Positions 46,836-55,248 of a stretch of DNA of 64,000 nt are shown here, piece after piece. The notes below the pieces were generated by a model. That model had not been told where the DNA came from. It saw only the letters and a list, made by a program, of their open reading frames with translations, and made no database searches. The DNA is taken from assembly GCF_015476115.1 (NCBI RefSeq), contig NZ_CP064295.1:2908001-2972000 (forward strand), given 5' to 3'. Position 1 is the first letter of the stretch. The number at the start of each line of letters is the position of its first letter. This stretch comes from Aegicerativicinus sediminis (GTDB lineage Bacteria > Bacteroidota > Bacteroidia > Flavobacteriales > Flavobacteriaceae). Both the position numbers and the translations under genes were made by a program.

Positions 46836-47609
46836 TTACAATCGGATTTTAAAATGTTCTTTCCTCTGTTCCTTTCTGAAAAATACAATACCCTTATGAA
46901 ACAAATCCACAGTTACAGTCACTTTTTCATGGTTTTTAATATGCCTCCATGCACGTTCCATTGATGCCGACCAATAAATGTCATCTAAAATCACCATGGA
47001 ATCGTTATGAAGATTGGGCAAAAGCATTTCAAAATAGCAAATTGTAGCCTCATAGTTGTGGTGCCCGTCCATAAACACCATATCCCAATGATTAACCGGT
47101 GGCAAGGAAAGGGTGTTTTCAAAAGACCCATGAATAGCAATTATATGGTTGAGCGTCATATCCATGAACCAATCTGAAGCATACTTGCTAACCGCTGGAC
47201 TACCTTCTAGCGTGTAAATCTGTGAATGGGGTGCAGCTAATGCAAATGCCTGTGTCCCTAATCCCAATGAAGTGCCCATTTCTAAAATTGTTTGAGGTTG
47301 AAAATAGCGGCATATCCGGTACAACAATTTGGTTTGTGACAATCGGGATCCTGCAGATTTTGCAATAGACTTCACCGTTGCTGGGGAAGTGGACCTTGTT
47401 TTGGAACCAGAACCTAAATCTTCAATTTCAAGGACAGTAGAATCGCTTAATAGTTGTTCGCGGAAATCCCTTAATTTCTCATAATCGGGGTAGGGCCGTT
47501 TGTCATAAATACAATTGATGACCAAATCGAACACAAAAGGGGAGTGTACCCCATGTTGATTTTTAGAGGCCGCCAGAAATTTAATATATGCCAAACCTTG
47601 ATACAGCAT
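46836..47609 (-). CDS. Class I SAM-dependent O-methyltransferase
   Basis: A 257-residue soluble protein. SAM-binding motif I is ILEMGTSLGLGTQAFALA, motif II IYTLEGSP, and a catalytic/metal-like region DMVFMDGHHNYEATICYFEM and MVILDDIYWS, resembling catechol-type O-methyltransferases (DDIYW). Substrate unknown. Its ATG overlaps the stop of the ABC-F gene by one base (TAATG), so the two are translationally coupled. Confidence 0.87.
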   Translation of the reverse strand: MLYQGLAYIKFLAASKNQHGVHSPFVFDLVINCIYDKRPYPDYEKLRDFREQLLSDSTVLEIEDLGSGSKTRSTSPATVKSIAKSAGSRLSQTKLLYRICRYFQPQTILEMGTSLGLGTQAFALAAPHSQIYTLEGSPAVSKYASDWFMDMTLNHIIAIHGSFENTLSLPPVNHWDMVFMDGHHNYEATICYFEMLLPNLHNDSMVILDDIYWSASMERAWRHIKNHEKVTVTVDLFHKGIVFFRKEQRKEHFKIRL

Positions 47610-49468
47610 TAGGCGTCTAATTTTTCAGATAGTTCCAACCAACGTACTTCCTTTTCTTCTATTTGGGACATCAATTGTTCCAATTCTTTTGATAGTGTTT
47701 CAATTTGCATGGTATCTAAAGAAGTGTCATGGAATTTTGCTTCCAATGCCAACTTATCCTTTTCTAAACTTCTTATTTTGGATTCCAAATTATTCAATTC
47801 CTTTTGTTCATTATAACTAAGACGTTCTTTTGAATCCTTTGAAGTTTTTTCCGTTTCCGAATCGTCTAAGACCTCATTGCCATCAGGAAGTTGCTCATGC
47901 AGTTCCCTATAATCTGAATAATTCCCTGGAAAATCAGATACTTTGCCATTTCCTTCAAATACAAACAGATGATCTACGATTTTATCCATAAAATAACGGT
48001 CGTGAGACACAACCAATAAGCAACCGGGATAGTCTAATAGAAAATTCTCCAATATGTTCAGAGTAACAATATCCAAATCATTGGTCGGTTCATCCAATAT
48101 TAAGAAATTCGGATTTTGAATAAGTACGGTACAGAGGTACAACCGCTTTTGCTCACCGCCACTTAATTTTTCAACATAGTCATATTGCTTTTTACGATCA
48201 AATAAAAAACGCTCTAACAATTGTTGGGCGGAGATTTGTCGGCCTTTGGTAAGAGGAATATAGTCGCCAAATTCACGAATTACTTCAATGACTTTCTGAC
48301 CTTCTTTGATCTCAATTCCAGCTTGACGATAATAACCAAATTTAACCGTTTCCCCAATCACCACTTTACCACCATCTGGTTGAACAAGGTCGGTAATCAA
48401 ATTTAAAAAGGTAGATTTTCCTGTGCCATTTTTCCCAATTATACCGATACGTTCGCCTTTTTTAAATACATAATCAAAACGATCAAGCAATTTAGTATCG
48501 CCATAAGACTTACTTAAATTATGAAGCTCGACAATCTTACTGCCCAGACGTTCCATATTTATTTCAAGCTGTACCGCATGATCTTTACGTCTTTGTAACG
48601 CACGCGTTTTAATATCGTCGAAATCGTCTATGCGACTTTTGGCTTTGGTGGTTCTCGCTTTTGGCTGTCGGCGCATCCAATCGAGCTCTGTTTTGTAAAG
48701 TTGTTGGGCTTTTTGGGTTTCGGTTTCAAATCGCTCTATTCGGGCATCCTTTTGTTCAAGATAATAGCTGTAATTCCCTTTATAAGTAAAGAGTTGGCCT
48801 TCGTCTAATTCAATGATCTCATTACAGACCCGTTCTAAAAAATAGCGGTCGTGGGTCACCATAAACAAAGTCATCTGGCTCTTTTTAAAGTAATCTTCTA
48901 GCCACTCGATCATGTCTAGATCTAGATGGTTGGTAGGCTCGTCGAGCAACAACAAATCAGGATCACTTAAAAGAGCCTGTGCCAATGCCAATCGTTTCTT
49001 TTGACCTCCCGATAAGGTTTTAATTTGTTGTTGGGTATCCTCCAATTGCAATTTTGAAAGCAACTGTTTGTAGCGCAATTCAAATTCCCATGCATTATGG
49101 ATTTCCATTTGCTCGAAAGCTTTTTGATAAGCCTCGGCATCCTCGGCATGTTCTAAAGCCAACTCATACTGTTGAATAACCTTTAGGATAGGCAAATCGC
49201 GATTAAATATACTTTCCGTGATAGTCGCATTCCCATCAAATTGAGGCATTTGGGGGAGATAGACCATTTTCAGTCCGTTACGCATGGTAATCTCACCAGA
49301 ATCGGGAGAATCTAATCCCGCTAATATGTTTAAAATGGAGGTTTTGCCGCTGCCATTTTTAGCCACAAATGCAATCTTATCATCCTTATGGATGCTAAAA
49401 GAAAGGTCAGAGAATAGCTGTAATTCTCCATAAGATTTAGAAATAGCGGTAGCCGTAAGGTAGTTCAA
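47609..49468 (-). CDS. ABC-F family ATPase (Uup-like)
   Basis: A 619-residue soluble protein with two ABC cassettes and no membrane part, the hallmark of ribosome-acting ABC-F proteins. First cassette: GSGKTSILN and LSGGQKKRLALAQALL with LDEPTNHLDLDM; second: GTGKSTFLN and LSGGEQKRLYLC with LDEPTNDLDI. A basic linker lies between (WMRRQPKARTTKAKSRIDDF), and a C-terminal coiled coil (about 540-619, LESKIRSLEKDKLALEAKF) as in Uup, which binds DNA or ribosomes. Likely role in translation or ribosome assembly, possibly antibiotic tolerance. Confidence 0.92.
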   Translation of the reverse strand: MNYLTATAISKSYGELQLFSDLSFSIHKDDKIAFVAKNGSGKTSILNILAGLDSPDSGEITMRNGLKMVYLPQMPQFDGNATITESIFNRDLPILKVIQQYELALEHAEDAEAYQKAFEQMEIHNAWEFELRYKQLLSKLQLEDTQQQIKTLSGGQKKRLALAQALLSDPDLLLLDEPTNHLDLDMIEWLEDYFKKSQMTLFMVTHDRYFLERVCNEIIELDEGQLFTYKGNYSYYLEQKDARIERFETETQKAQQLYKTELDWMRRQPKARTTKAKSRIDDFDDIKTRALQRRKDHAVQLEINMERLGSKIVELHNLSKSYGDTKLLDRFDYVFKKGERIGIIGKNGTGKSTFLNLITDLVQPDGGKVVIGETVKFGYYRQAGIEIKEGQKVIEVIREFGDYIPLTKGRQISAQQLLERFLFDRKKQYDYVEKLSGGEQKRLYLCTVLIQNPNFLILDEPTNDLDIVTLNILENFLLDYPGCLLVVSHDRYFMDKIVDHLFVFEGNGKVSDFPGNYSDYRELHEQLPDGNEVLDDSETEKTSKDSKERLSYNEQKELNNLESKIRSLEKDKLALEAKFHDTSLDTMQIETLSKELEQLMSQIEEKEVRWLELSEKLDA

Positions 49469-49520
49469 AGCAGAGATTTTGGCAAAGGTCGCAAAACTTC
49501 CAAAAAGAACCGCAATAGTT

Positions 49521-49549
49521 TTGTTATTCCTGTCGTTAGGCTATATTTG
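49521..49549 (+). promoter_or_regulatory. Promoter of the polysaccharide export operon
   Basis: TTG (49521-49523), 18 bases, TATATTTG (49542-49549): full match in boxes and spacing. ATG of the Wza-like gene is 20 bases downstream. The best promoter candidate in the window. Confidence 0.75.
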
Positions 49550-49568
49550 TGTGCCAAGCCCTAACTGA

Positions 49569-50363
49569 ATGAAAAACGTTTCCGCTGTAATTGTACTGCT
49601 ATTGGTAGGTATTCTTAGCTCCTGTATACCCCATAAAGATACCGTCTATTACCAAAATAAATCCACTGCCACCGATACTATTAATCTATTGGTTGAGCAG
49701 CAGAAACCATATAGGGTGCAGATCAATGATATTTTAAATATTCAGGTAAAGGCCTTGGACCAAGAAAATGTAGCCATTTTTAATCCGATAGGCGATGCTA
49801 ATTTAAATGCTTCCTCTGCTGAAAGGGCTTATTTTGATGGTTTTACGGTAGACACTCATGGAAATATCCGTGTGCCAACTTTGGGTTATATCAATGTATT
49901 GGGCCGTACCACGGAGGAAATCCAAAAAATGATCGAGGAGCAATTGTTGGTGGAGCAGTTTAAGGAAACAGCCAACATTTTTGTGACAGTAAAATTAGCG
50001 GGTCTGCGTTATTCTGCTAGTGGGGAGGTGGGTAGCCCGGGTACTCAAACACTGTTTCAAGAACGGGTAAATATTTACCAAGCCATTGCCAATGTTGGGG
50101 AGATAACGGATTTTGGCAATAGAAAAGATGTGCATATTATAAGGCAGTATCCTCAGGGGCAGCAAATCCATCATTTAGATTTAACGGATGTTCAGGTGAT
50201 GGAATCCCCGTTTTATTTTGTACAGCCTAATGATATGATCTATGTACCACCTTTAAAACAAAAAGCAATAGGACTTGGTACTAATGGTATACAAACCTTT
50301 ACTACTATTTTGGCAGTGATTACAAGTATTTCTTCTATTATTTTATTAACTACTCGTTTATAA
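49569..50363 (+). CDS. Polysaccharide export outer-membrane lipoprotein (Wza-like)
   Basis: A 264-residue protein with a lipobox (GILSSC, Cys 19). The poly_export domain follows (YRVQINDILNIQVKALDQEN, then GFTVDTHGNIRVPTLGYINV and IQKMIEEQL), then an SLBB-type segment (VTVKLAGLRYSASGEVGSPG ... IYQAIANVGEITDFGNRKDV and QPNDMIYVPP). It ends in a hydrophobic helix (ILAVITSISSIILL). It should form the export pore of a capsule or exopolysaccharide with the tyrosine kinase downstream (10-base gap). Confidence 0.93.
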   Translation: MKNVSAVIVLLLVGILSSCIPHKDTVYYQNKSTATDTINLLVEQQKPYRVQINDILNIQVKALDQENVAIFNPIGDANLNASSAERAYFDGFTVDTHGNIRVPTLGYINVLGRTTEEIQKMIEEQLLVEQFKETANIFVTVKLAGLRYSASGEVGSPGTQTLFQERVNIYQAIANVGEITDFGNRKDVHIIRQYPQGQQIHHLDLTDVQVMESPFYFVQPNDMIYVPPLKQKAIGLGTNGIQTFTTILAVITSISSIILLTTRL

Positions 50364-50373
50364 GGAATTATCA

Positions 50374-52860
50374 TTGGAACAACAGGAATTTGACCATAAG
50401 GAGCCAGTAGGAGGAATTTTCTTCGATTTTAGAGGGTTTATTTTTAAAATTCTCCATAATTGGAAGTTGGTCTTGTTGTGTGTGGGTGCGGCCATGATGA
50501 TAGCCTATTTCATTAATGTTCGTAAACAGAATGTCTATAAATTAAGTGCCCTGATGGCGGTGGAATCAGATCAGAATCCTTTTTTTACAGCTAATACCAG
50601 TATCTCTTTCAACTGGGGTGGCACCTCTGCCAAAGTGGGAAAATTAATCACTTCACTTAAAACCAGATCCCACAATGAATTGGTAGTTGATTCCCTCCAA
50701 TACTATATGGATTACCTCACCCAAGGTAAATACCGTTTAGTGGATATTTATAAAGAAGCGCCTTTTGAGTTCAAAATAGATTTAACCAAACCTCAATTGT
50801 TGGGCAGACCAATAGAAATCCATTTTATAGATGCTAATACATTTGAGGTACGTACGGAATTTGAAGGTTCAGGCGGTCAAGGCCAACGTTATTTAGATAA
50901 AAGCAAAATTGCGGTTCAACTACCGGTGGGTCCCTTTTCAAAAACCTTTAAATTGGATAGTCCGATAGAATTACCCTTTTTAAATGGTATTATAACGCGT
51001 AGGCCAGGTAAGCAAATTTTACCTGGTAAATCCTTTTATCTCCGATTTTCCAATTTTGATGGAGTGGTGAATGGATATAAAACAGGAATGATAGTTAATC
51101 CTGTGTCCACTAGTGCTAATAGTATTTTGGAATTGTCTTTGGCAGGTACTAATAAAAATAAGATTGTTGACTATTTAAATGCTACCGCAGCTATTTTAGC
51201 ACGTACTGAACTTGAACGTAAAAACTTGTATGCTACCAATACCATCCGTTTTATAGACAGTACCTTAAATTCGGTAAATACCGATTTAAAGGATGTCACA
51301 AACCAAATGAATCAATTTCGTAAGGAGAATAAGTTATTTAATGTAAGTAATGAAATGACGGAACTATCTTCCAAACTAAGAACCTTAGACTTACAAAAGG
51401 AAGAGGAGCAGCGTAAAATTACCTATTTAACTTCATTAGAAAATTACCTCAGGACCAAGACGGATTATACCAACATTGCCGCACCTACGTCTGTAGGGAT
51501 TACTGAAAGCAATATTTTAAGCAGCGTTTCCAAAATTACACAAATGGCGATTGAACGCCAGAATTTGGAATATACCACTAGGGAAGGCTCTCCATTGTTT
51601 GAAGATTTAGATCGCCGTATTGATGCAGAGAAGAACGTATTGTTGGAAACCATTAGTTCCACAAAAAACACCATTAATTATAACCTAAACAGTATCAATA
51701 ACTCCTTGGCCCAGATGGAGGCTGAATTGCGAAACCTTCCTGAGGACGAACAGGAATACCTAAAAATTCAACGTCAATTGGATATTAGCCAGGAGGTCTA
51801 TAATACCTATATGGCCAAACGAGGTGAAGCAGCCATCGTAAAGGCAGCCAACGTTTCTGACATTATCATGATCGATGAAGCCAAGGATATAGGAGGTGGA
51901 TTAATCGGACCCAACAAATCGCTTAATTATATGATGGGGCTTATGATGGGACTGTTTGTACCGCTATTGGTAATCTTTATCATTTTCCTATTGGATAATA
52001 CCATACATGGTTCTGATGAGGTGGAGCGAATCTCTAATGTTCCTATCATTGGTTTAATTGGGAAATATCCCTATAAAAATAATTTGGTGGTCTACGAAAA
52101 ATCGCGTTCCGCCGTTTCAGAATCCTTTAGGGCCATACGTTCTTCCTTGGAGTTTATTTTCAAAAATAAAGTCAAAGATGATATTGGCAGAACTTTGATG
52201 ATTACCTCTTCGGTGAGCGGGGAAGGTAAAACCTTTTGTTCTATCAATATGGCCACGGTCTATGCCTTGTCCGGTAAAAAGACCATCCTATTGGGCTTAG
52301 ACCTTCGTAAACCTAAAATTTTTGATGATTTTGGCATTACCAATGAAGTAGGTGTGGTAAATTATCTTATAGGGGATAATACACTAGAAGAAGTGGTTCA
52401 TAAAAGCCATATAGACAATTTACATATTGTTCCTTCTGGCCCAGTGCCTCCAAACCCGTCCGAATTGTTGATGGGTAAAAAAATTAAGGATTTGATTGAA
52501 ACCTTACGCACCCAATACGATATGGTGGTATTAGATACCCCACCTCTTGGTTTGGTGACTGATGCTTTACAATTAGCCCCATTGGTTGATGCCACCTTGT
52601 TTATGATTCGTCTTGATTACACCAAAAAAGGAATGATCAGTTTAATCAACCAAAAGTATAAATCCAAGGAAATCAAAGACGTTAATTTCATTCTTAACTT
52701 CTATAAACATAAAACCAATCATAATTATGGTTATGGCTACGGTTATGGTTACGGTTATGGCTATGGCTATGGTGTTTACGGTTATAGCTACCATCAAGAC
52801 TCCCGCCGCAAAGGGCTTCTCAATCGTATAAAATATTTTTATAAACGCTATTTGTCCTAG
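50374..52860 (+). CDS. Polysaccharide co-polymerase/tyrosine autokinase (Wzc-like)
   Basis: An 828-residue inner-membrane protein, TTG start 10 bases after the Wza-like gene. It has a Wzz-type domain between two membrane helices (about 29-46 and 527-548), a long coiled coil between, and a cytoplasmic BY-kinase with Walker A SSVSGEGKT, Walker A' LLGLDLRKPK and Walker B MVVLDTPPLG. The C-terminal Tyr cluster is extreme: about 12 Tyr alternating with Gly, then a basic tail. Autophosphorylation there normally controls chain length and export. The matching phosphatase is not in the window. Confidence 0.95.
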   Translation: MEQQEFDHKEPVGGIFFDFRGFIFKILHNWKLVLLCVGAAMMIAYFINVRKQNVYKLSALMAVESDQNPFFTANTSISFNWGGTSAKVGKLITSLKTRSHNELVVDSLQYYMDYLTQGKYRLVDIYKEAPFEFKIDLTKPQLLGRPIEIHFIDANTFEVRTEFEGSGGQGQRYLDKSKIAVQLPVGPFSKTFKLDSPIELPFLNGIITRRPGKQILPGKSFYLRFSNFDGVVNGYKTGMIVNPVSTSANSILELSLAGTNKNKIVDYLNATAAILARTELERKNLYATNTIRFIDSTLNSVNTDLKDVTNQMNQFRKENKLFNVSNEMTELSSKLRTLDLQKEEEQRKITYLTSLENYLRTKTDYTNIAAPTSVGITESNILSSVSKITQMAIERQNLEYTTREGSPLFEDLDRRIDAEKNVLLETISSTKNTINYNLNSINNSLAQMEAELRNLPEDEQEYLKIQRQLDISQEVYNTYMAKRGEAAIVKAANVSDIIMIDEAKDIGGGLIGPNKSLNYMMGLMMGLFVPLLVIFIIFLLDNTIHGSDEVERISNVPIIGLIGKYPYKNNLVVYEKSRSAVSESFRAIRSSLEFIFKNKVKDDIGRTLMITSSVSGEGKTFCSINMATVYALSGKKTILLGLDLRKPKIFDDFGITNEVGVVNYLIGDNTLEEVVHKSHIDNLHIVPSGPVPPNPSELLMGKKIKDLIETLRTQYDMVVLDTPPLGLVTDALQLAPLVDATLFMIRLDYTKKGMISLINQKYKSKEIKDVNFILNFYKHKTNHNYGYGYGYGYGYGYGYGVYGYSYHQDSRRKGLLNRIKYFYKRYLS
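52726..52790 (+). repeat. In-frame GGTTAT-type hexanucleotide repeat encoding the Tyr-Gly tail of the Wzc-like kinase
   Basis: About ten six-base units of TAY-GGY codons alternate here with only third-position differences. Slippage in whole units would add or remove Tyr residues without breaking the frame. Confidence 0.75.
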
Positions 52861-52873
52861 TTAGCTTCCCTTT

Positions 52874-53032
52874 GGTACTTTTTTCTTGATAAAAAAGTAC
52901 CCCAAAAATCAAGAAGGTTTTAGGAAATTTCTGCTTACGCAGAACCGCTGACAACTTCGGCGTTCCATGCTCCTTTTGCTTCGCAAACGCACTTCCACGT
53001 CAGTTGCAGCTATTTCTGAAAACCTTCGGTTA
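52874..53032 (-). repeat. Hairpin-rich dispersed repeat, copy A (inverted)
   Basis: On the minus strand it begins TAACCGAAGGTTTTCAGAAA and ends in an 11-bp perfect hairpin: GGTACTTTTTT / AAAAAAGTACC around a six-base loop (plus strand 52874-52901). An inner hairpin TTCTGC/GCAGAA lies at 52929-52944. The loop ATCAAG is complementary to CTTGAT just upstream in the element, so a second, exclusive pairing is possible. Copies B and C are at 55779-55982 and 56185-56344. It starts 13 bases after the wzc-like stop. Confidence 0.85.
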
Positions 53033-53102
53033 CCTATCATCATTTTTTAAATACACTTTGTAACCTATTTGATTCTTAAAACATTCCATTATTAATCGAT
53101 GG

Positions 53103-53371
53103 TCACCCCCGGGTGCCAGCATAGTGAACAAAAAGTTTCGAAATCCAGGAGCAAAGCGACGCGAAATTTTTGGAACGGTTTTTAGGCAAGGCCTAAAAAA
53201 TGCCTTTGCCCGGGGTGCCCTTTTTTGATTCGTTTTTTGGGCATGCAAAAAATGAATGGAGAGAAGTTATCTTAAGCCTAGACTTTTTTGATTCTTTTTT
53301 TGGCGATGCAAATCCAAAGGATTCATTCATACAATAATTGATAAATATTAGATAATGAATAAAAAAGAAAG
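53103..53371 (+). repeat. Composite repeat element, copy 1 (conserved ends, variable middle)
   Basis: The left end (53103-53131, around CCCGGGTGCCAGCATA) and right end (53267-53371) recur at 55249-55547, but the middles differ. The middle of this copy has an imperfect GGCAAGGCC/GCCTTTGCC hairpin and a CCCGGGG palindrome-like end. Confidence 0.7.
53267..53371 (+). repeat. 105-bp direct repeat, left copy
   Basis: Matches 55443-55547 over 105 bases with three differences and no gap by eye. It includes TTTTTTTGGCGATGCAAATCC and ends AATAAAAAAGAAAG. Left flank of the dehydrogenase gene. Confidence 0.92.
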
Positions 53372-53498
53372 ATTAAACTTTTGCTCAAGAAGTTTTTTTT
53401 ACCTGTTTTTTTGGACGAGCAAATGAGTATTATTCATCCTTACTGAAAATTTAAAATCGTATAATCAAGGATAAAAAATGGCTTTAAAAGCGATGTAT

Positions 53499-54791
53499 TT
53501 ACAACCTCGCATCAACCATTTCTTTAGGATAAAACCCTTTAACATCAAAAACCACTGAGATATCAGATTTTAACTTGGATATATCAATATTCAAAAACTC
53601 ATTATGTGCAACGGCTAACACAATGGCATCATAATCAGTATGAAGTTCCAATTGATCTGAGATAAGGGGTAAACCGTATTCTTCCTCAACCTCTTCGGTG
53701 GAAGCCCATGGATCATAAACATCCACACTACAACTAAATCCCTTTAATTCAGAAATGATGTCTATAACTCTAGAATTACGTATATCAGGGCAGTTTTCCT
53801 TAAAAGTAATTCCCATTACCAACACTCTGGCATCTTTAATACGTGCCCCATTCTGAATCATCATTTTAACAGTTTCTTGAGCCACATAAGACCCCATGGA
53901 ATCGTTCATTTTGCGACCAGCCAAAATAATTTCAGGATTATAACCAGTTTCAATAGCTTTTTGTGCTAAATAGTAAGGATCTACACCAATACAATGTCCG
54001 CCAACAAGTCCAGGTGAGAAATTGATAAAATTCCATTTTGTACCAGCTGCTTCCAATACGGCTTTGGTGTCTATATCTAATAGTCGGAATATTTTAGAAA
54101 GTTCATTGACAAACGCAATATTGATATCCCGTTGCGAATTTTCAATCACTTTAGCTGCTTCAGCCACCTTTATAGAAGGTGCTAAATGTGTCCCTGCTTC
54201 AATAATGGAACGATATAAAGCATCAATTTCAATAGCAATCTCTGGGGTTGAACCAGAGGTTACTTTTAAAATTTTTGTAACTGTATGTACTTTATCTCCG
54301 GGATTGATACGTTCCGGAGAATAACCTGCATAAAAATCTGTATTAAACTTCAGTCCGGATTTGGCTTCCAAAATAGGCACACATATATCTTCGGTGACTC
54401 CCGGATAAACAGTAGATTCATAAATGACCACATCACCTTTAGAAAGAACAGAACCAACTGTTTCACTGGCTTTTACCAATGGCGTAAAAATAGGCTTGTT
54501 CAATTTATCTGTTGGGGTAGGAACCGTTACAATATAGACATTACAGGATTTAAGAGACTTAGCATCACTAGAAACCTCTAACTCATGTTCGTTAGAACCG
54601 TTCAATACAGCATTTAGTTCCTCATCGGAAACTTCAAGGGTTCGGTCTTTACCTTCTTTTAATTCAGAAATGCGTTTATCGTTGATATCAAATCCAACTA
54701 CTGGATATTTTTTGGCAAATTCTACTGCTAACGGAAGTCCGACATAGCCTAAGCCAATCACAGCAATTTTTGGATTTTTTATGAGGGTCAT
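53499..54791 (-). CDS. Nucleotide-sugar dehydrogenase (WbpO/TviB-like UDP-HexNAc 6-dehydrogenase)
   Basis: A 430-residue NAD-dependent enzyme that oxidises C6 of a UDP-sugar in two steps. N-terminal Rossmann GLGYVGLPLAVEFA (about 13-26), VPTPTD, YESTVYPGVTED, SPERINPGD, the central KVIENSQRDINIAF, and the catalytic Cys in GGHCIGVDPYYL (near 270). The YSPERINPGD and ENSQRD features favour UDP-GlcNAc/GalNAc dehydrogenases over UDP-glucose ones, and a WbpP/TviC-like epimerase gene lies next on the plus strand; together they make UDP-GalNAcA-type sugars. It is the only minus-strand gene in the locus and is flanked on both sides by repeats. Confidence 0.93.
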   Translation of the reverse strand: MTLIKNPKIAVIGLGYVGLPLAVEFAKKYPVVGFDINDKRISELKEGKDRTLEVSDEELNAVLNGSNEHELEVSSDAKSLKSCNVYIVTVPTPTDKLNKPIFTPLVKASETVGSVLSKGDVVIYESTVYPGVTEDICVPILEAKSGLKFNTDFYAGYSPERINPGDKVHTVTKILKVTSGSTPEIAIEIDALYRSIIEAGTHLAPSIKVAEAAKVIENSQRDINIAFVNELSKIFRLLDIDTKAVLEAAGTKWNFINFSPGLVGGHCIGVDPYYLAQKAIETGYNPEIILAGRKMNDSMGSYVAQETVKMMIQNGARIKDARVLVMGITFKENCPDIRNSRVIDIISELKGFSCSVDVYDPWASTEEVEEEYGLPLISDQLELHTDYDAIVLAVAHNEFLNIDISKLKSDISVVFDVKGFYPKEMVDARL

Positions 54792-54810
54792 GTTTAATTT
54801 TTTGGAATGA

Positions 54811-54818
54811 CAAAACTA
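54811..54818 (-). promoter_or_regulatory. Candidate -7 box for the dehydrogenase gene
   Basis: TAGTTTTG on the minus strand, 19 bases before the ATG. No TTG at the expected spacing. Confidence 0.4.
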
Positions 54819-54927
54819 ATTAAAATGTCTATAAACCTTATTAGAAATAAAATTTATAATATGCTCTTTTATACGTCGATAAATTACTTTTGGATGTAGA
54901 GTTTTATTAAATAGTAGATTTTTATTT

Positions 54928-54960
54928 ATACTTTTCTTTGTTTGCCCGAAAGAAAAGTAT
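54928..54960. repeat. Perfect 12-bp inverted repeat
   Basis: ATACTTTTCTTT (54928-54939) and AAAGAAAAGTAT (54949-54960) flank a nine-base GTTTGCCCG loop. The arms resemble those of the hairpin elements (TACTTTT) but the loop differs. A partial echo (GTACTTTTCTTTGGCATCC) appears at 58234-58252. Confidence 0.85.
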
Positions 54961-55151
54961 CCAAAAGAAAGGGCACTCCTCTGCAGGTATTTTTGGCCTC
55001 CTGCCAAAACCGCAACCCTCGGCCTAAATTCGGTCCAAGGCTTCCCGGATTTTTAACGGCCTCGTGTTTCTATACTTCAGATGAGGGGACGAAGTTCCCA
55101 TAATTATTCAAGGTAAATGAAAAAAATCCGATTTATAATAATAAAGAAGTT

Positions 55152-55217
55152 TGTCATTCTGAGCGAAACGCATTGAAGTCGAAGAATCTCAAAGATTCCT
55201 GCTTTATTGGAATGACA
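55152..55217. repeat. CATTCTGAGCG-type intergenic repeat
   Basis: Begins TGTCATTCTGAGCGAAACG, contains GTCGAAGAATCT, and is closed by inverted ends TGTCATTC/GAATGACA (55152-55159, 55210-55217) with an inner GAATCT/AGATTC hairpin (55184-55198). I recall this motif as a common dispersed intergenic repeat in many bacterial genomes, including Bacteroidota. Confidence 0.7.
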
Positions 55218-55248
55218 TTTTGAATCAATTAAAACTTATGAATCGAAG

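Larger units (their letters stand above)
52861..53498. other. Repeat-filled intergenic spacer left of the dehydrogenase gene
   Basis: 638 bases without a credible gene. From left to right: hairpin element copy A (52874-53032), a composite element (53103-53371) whose right end is the 105-bp direct repeat (53267-53371), and T-rich units with GGCGATGCAAA-like cores. A third degenerate T-rich unit lies at about 53395-53428. Reading frames here are short and made of repeat DNA. Confidence 0.7.

Noticed and set aside
52874-52901. Hairpin after the Wzc-like gene as an ordinary rho-independent terminator
   Set aside because: Stem is good but no T-run follows in the wzc direction; it is better explained as the end of the repeat element, though it might still affect transcription.
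53030-53248. Minus-strand 72-codon ORF in the left spacer
   Set aside because: Consists of repeat DNA (composite element and end of hairpin element); no domain, odd composition and no start signal. Treated as a shadow of the repeats.
53499-54791. UDP-glucose 6-dehydrogenase
   Set aside because: Sequence pattern and the WbpP/TviC-like partner fit a UDP-HexNAc dehydrogenase better; substrate still needs proof.
54816-55007. Minus-strand 63-codon ORF upstream of the dehydrogenase
   Set aside because: Runs through the 12-bp inverted repeat; no recognisable features.
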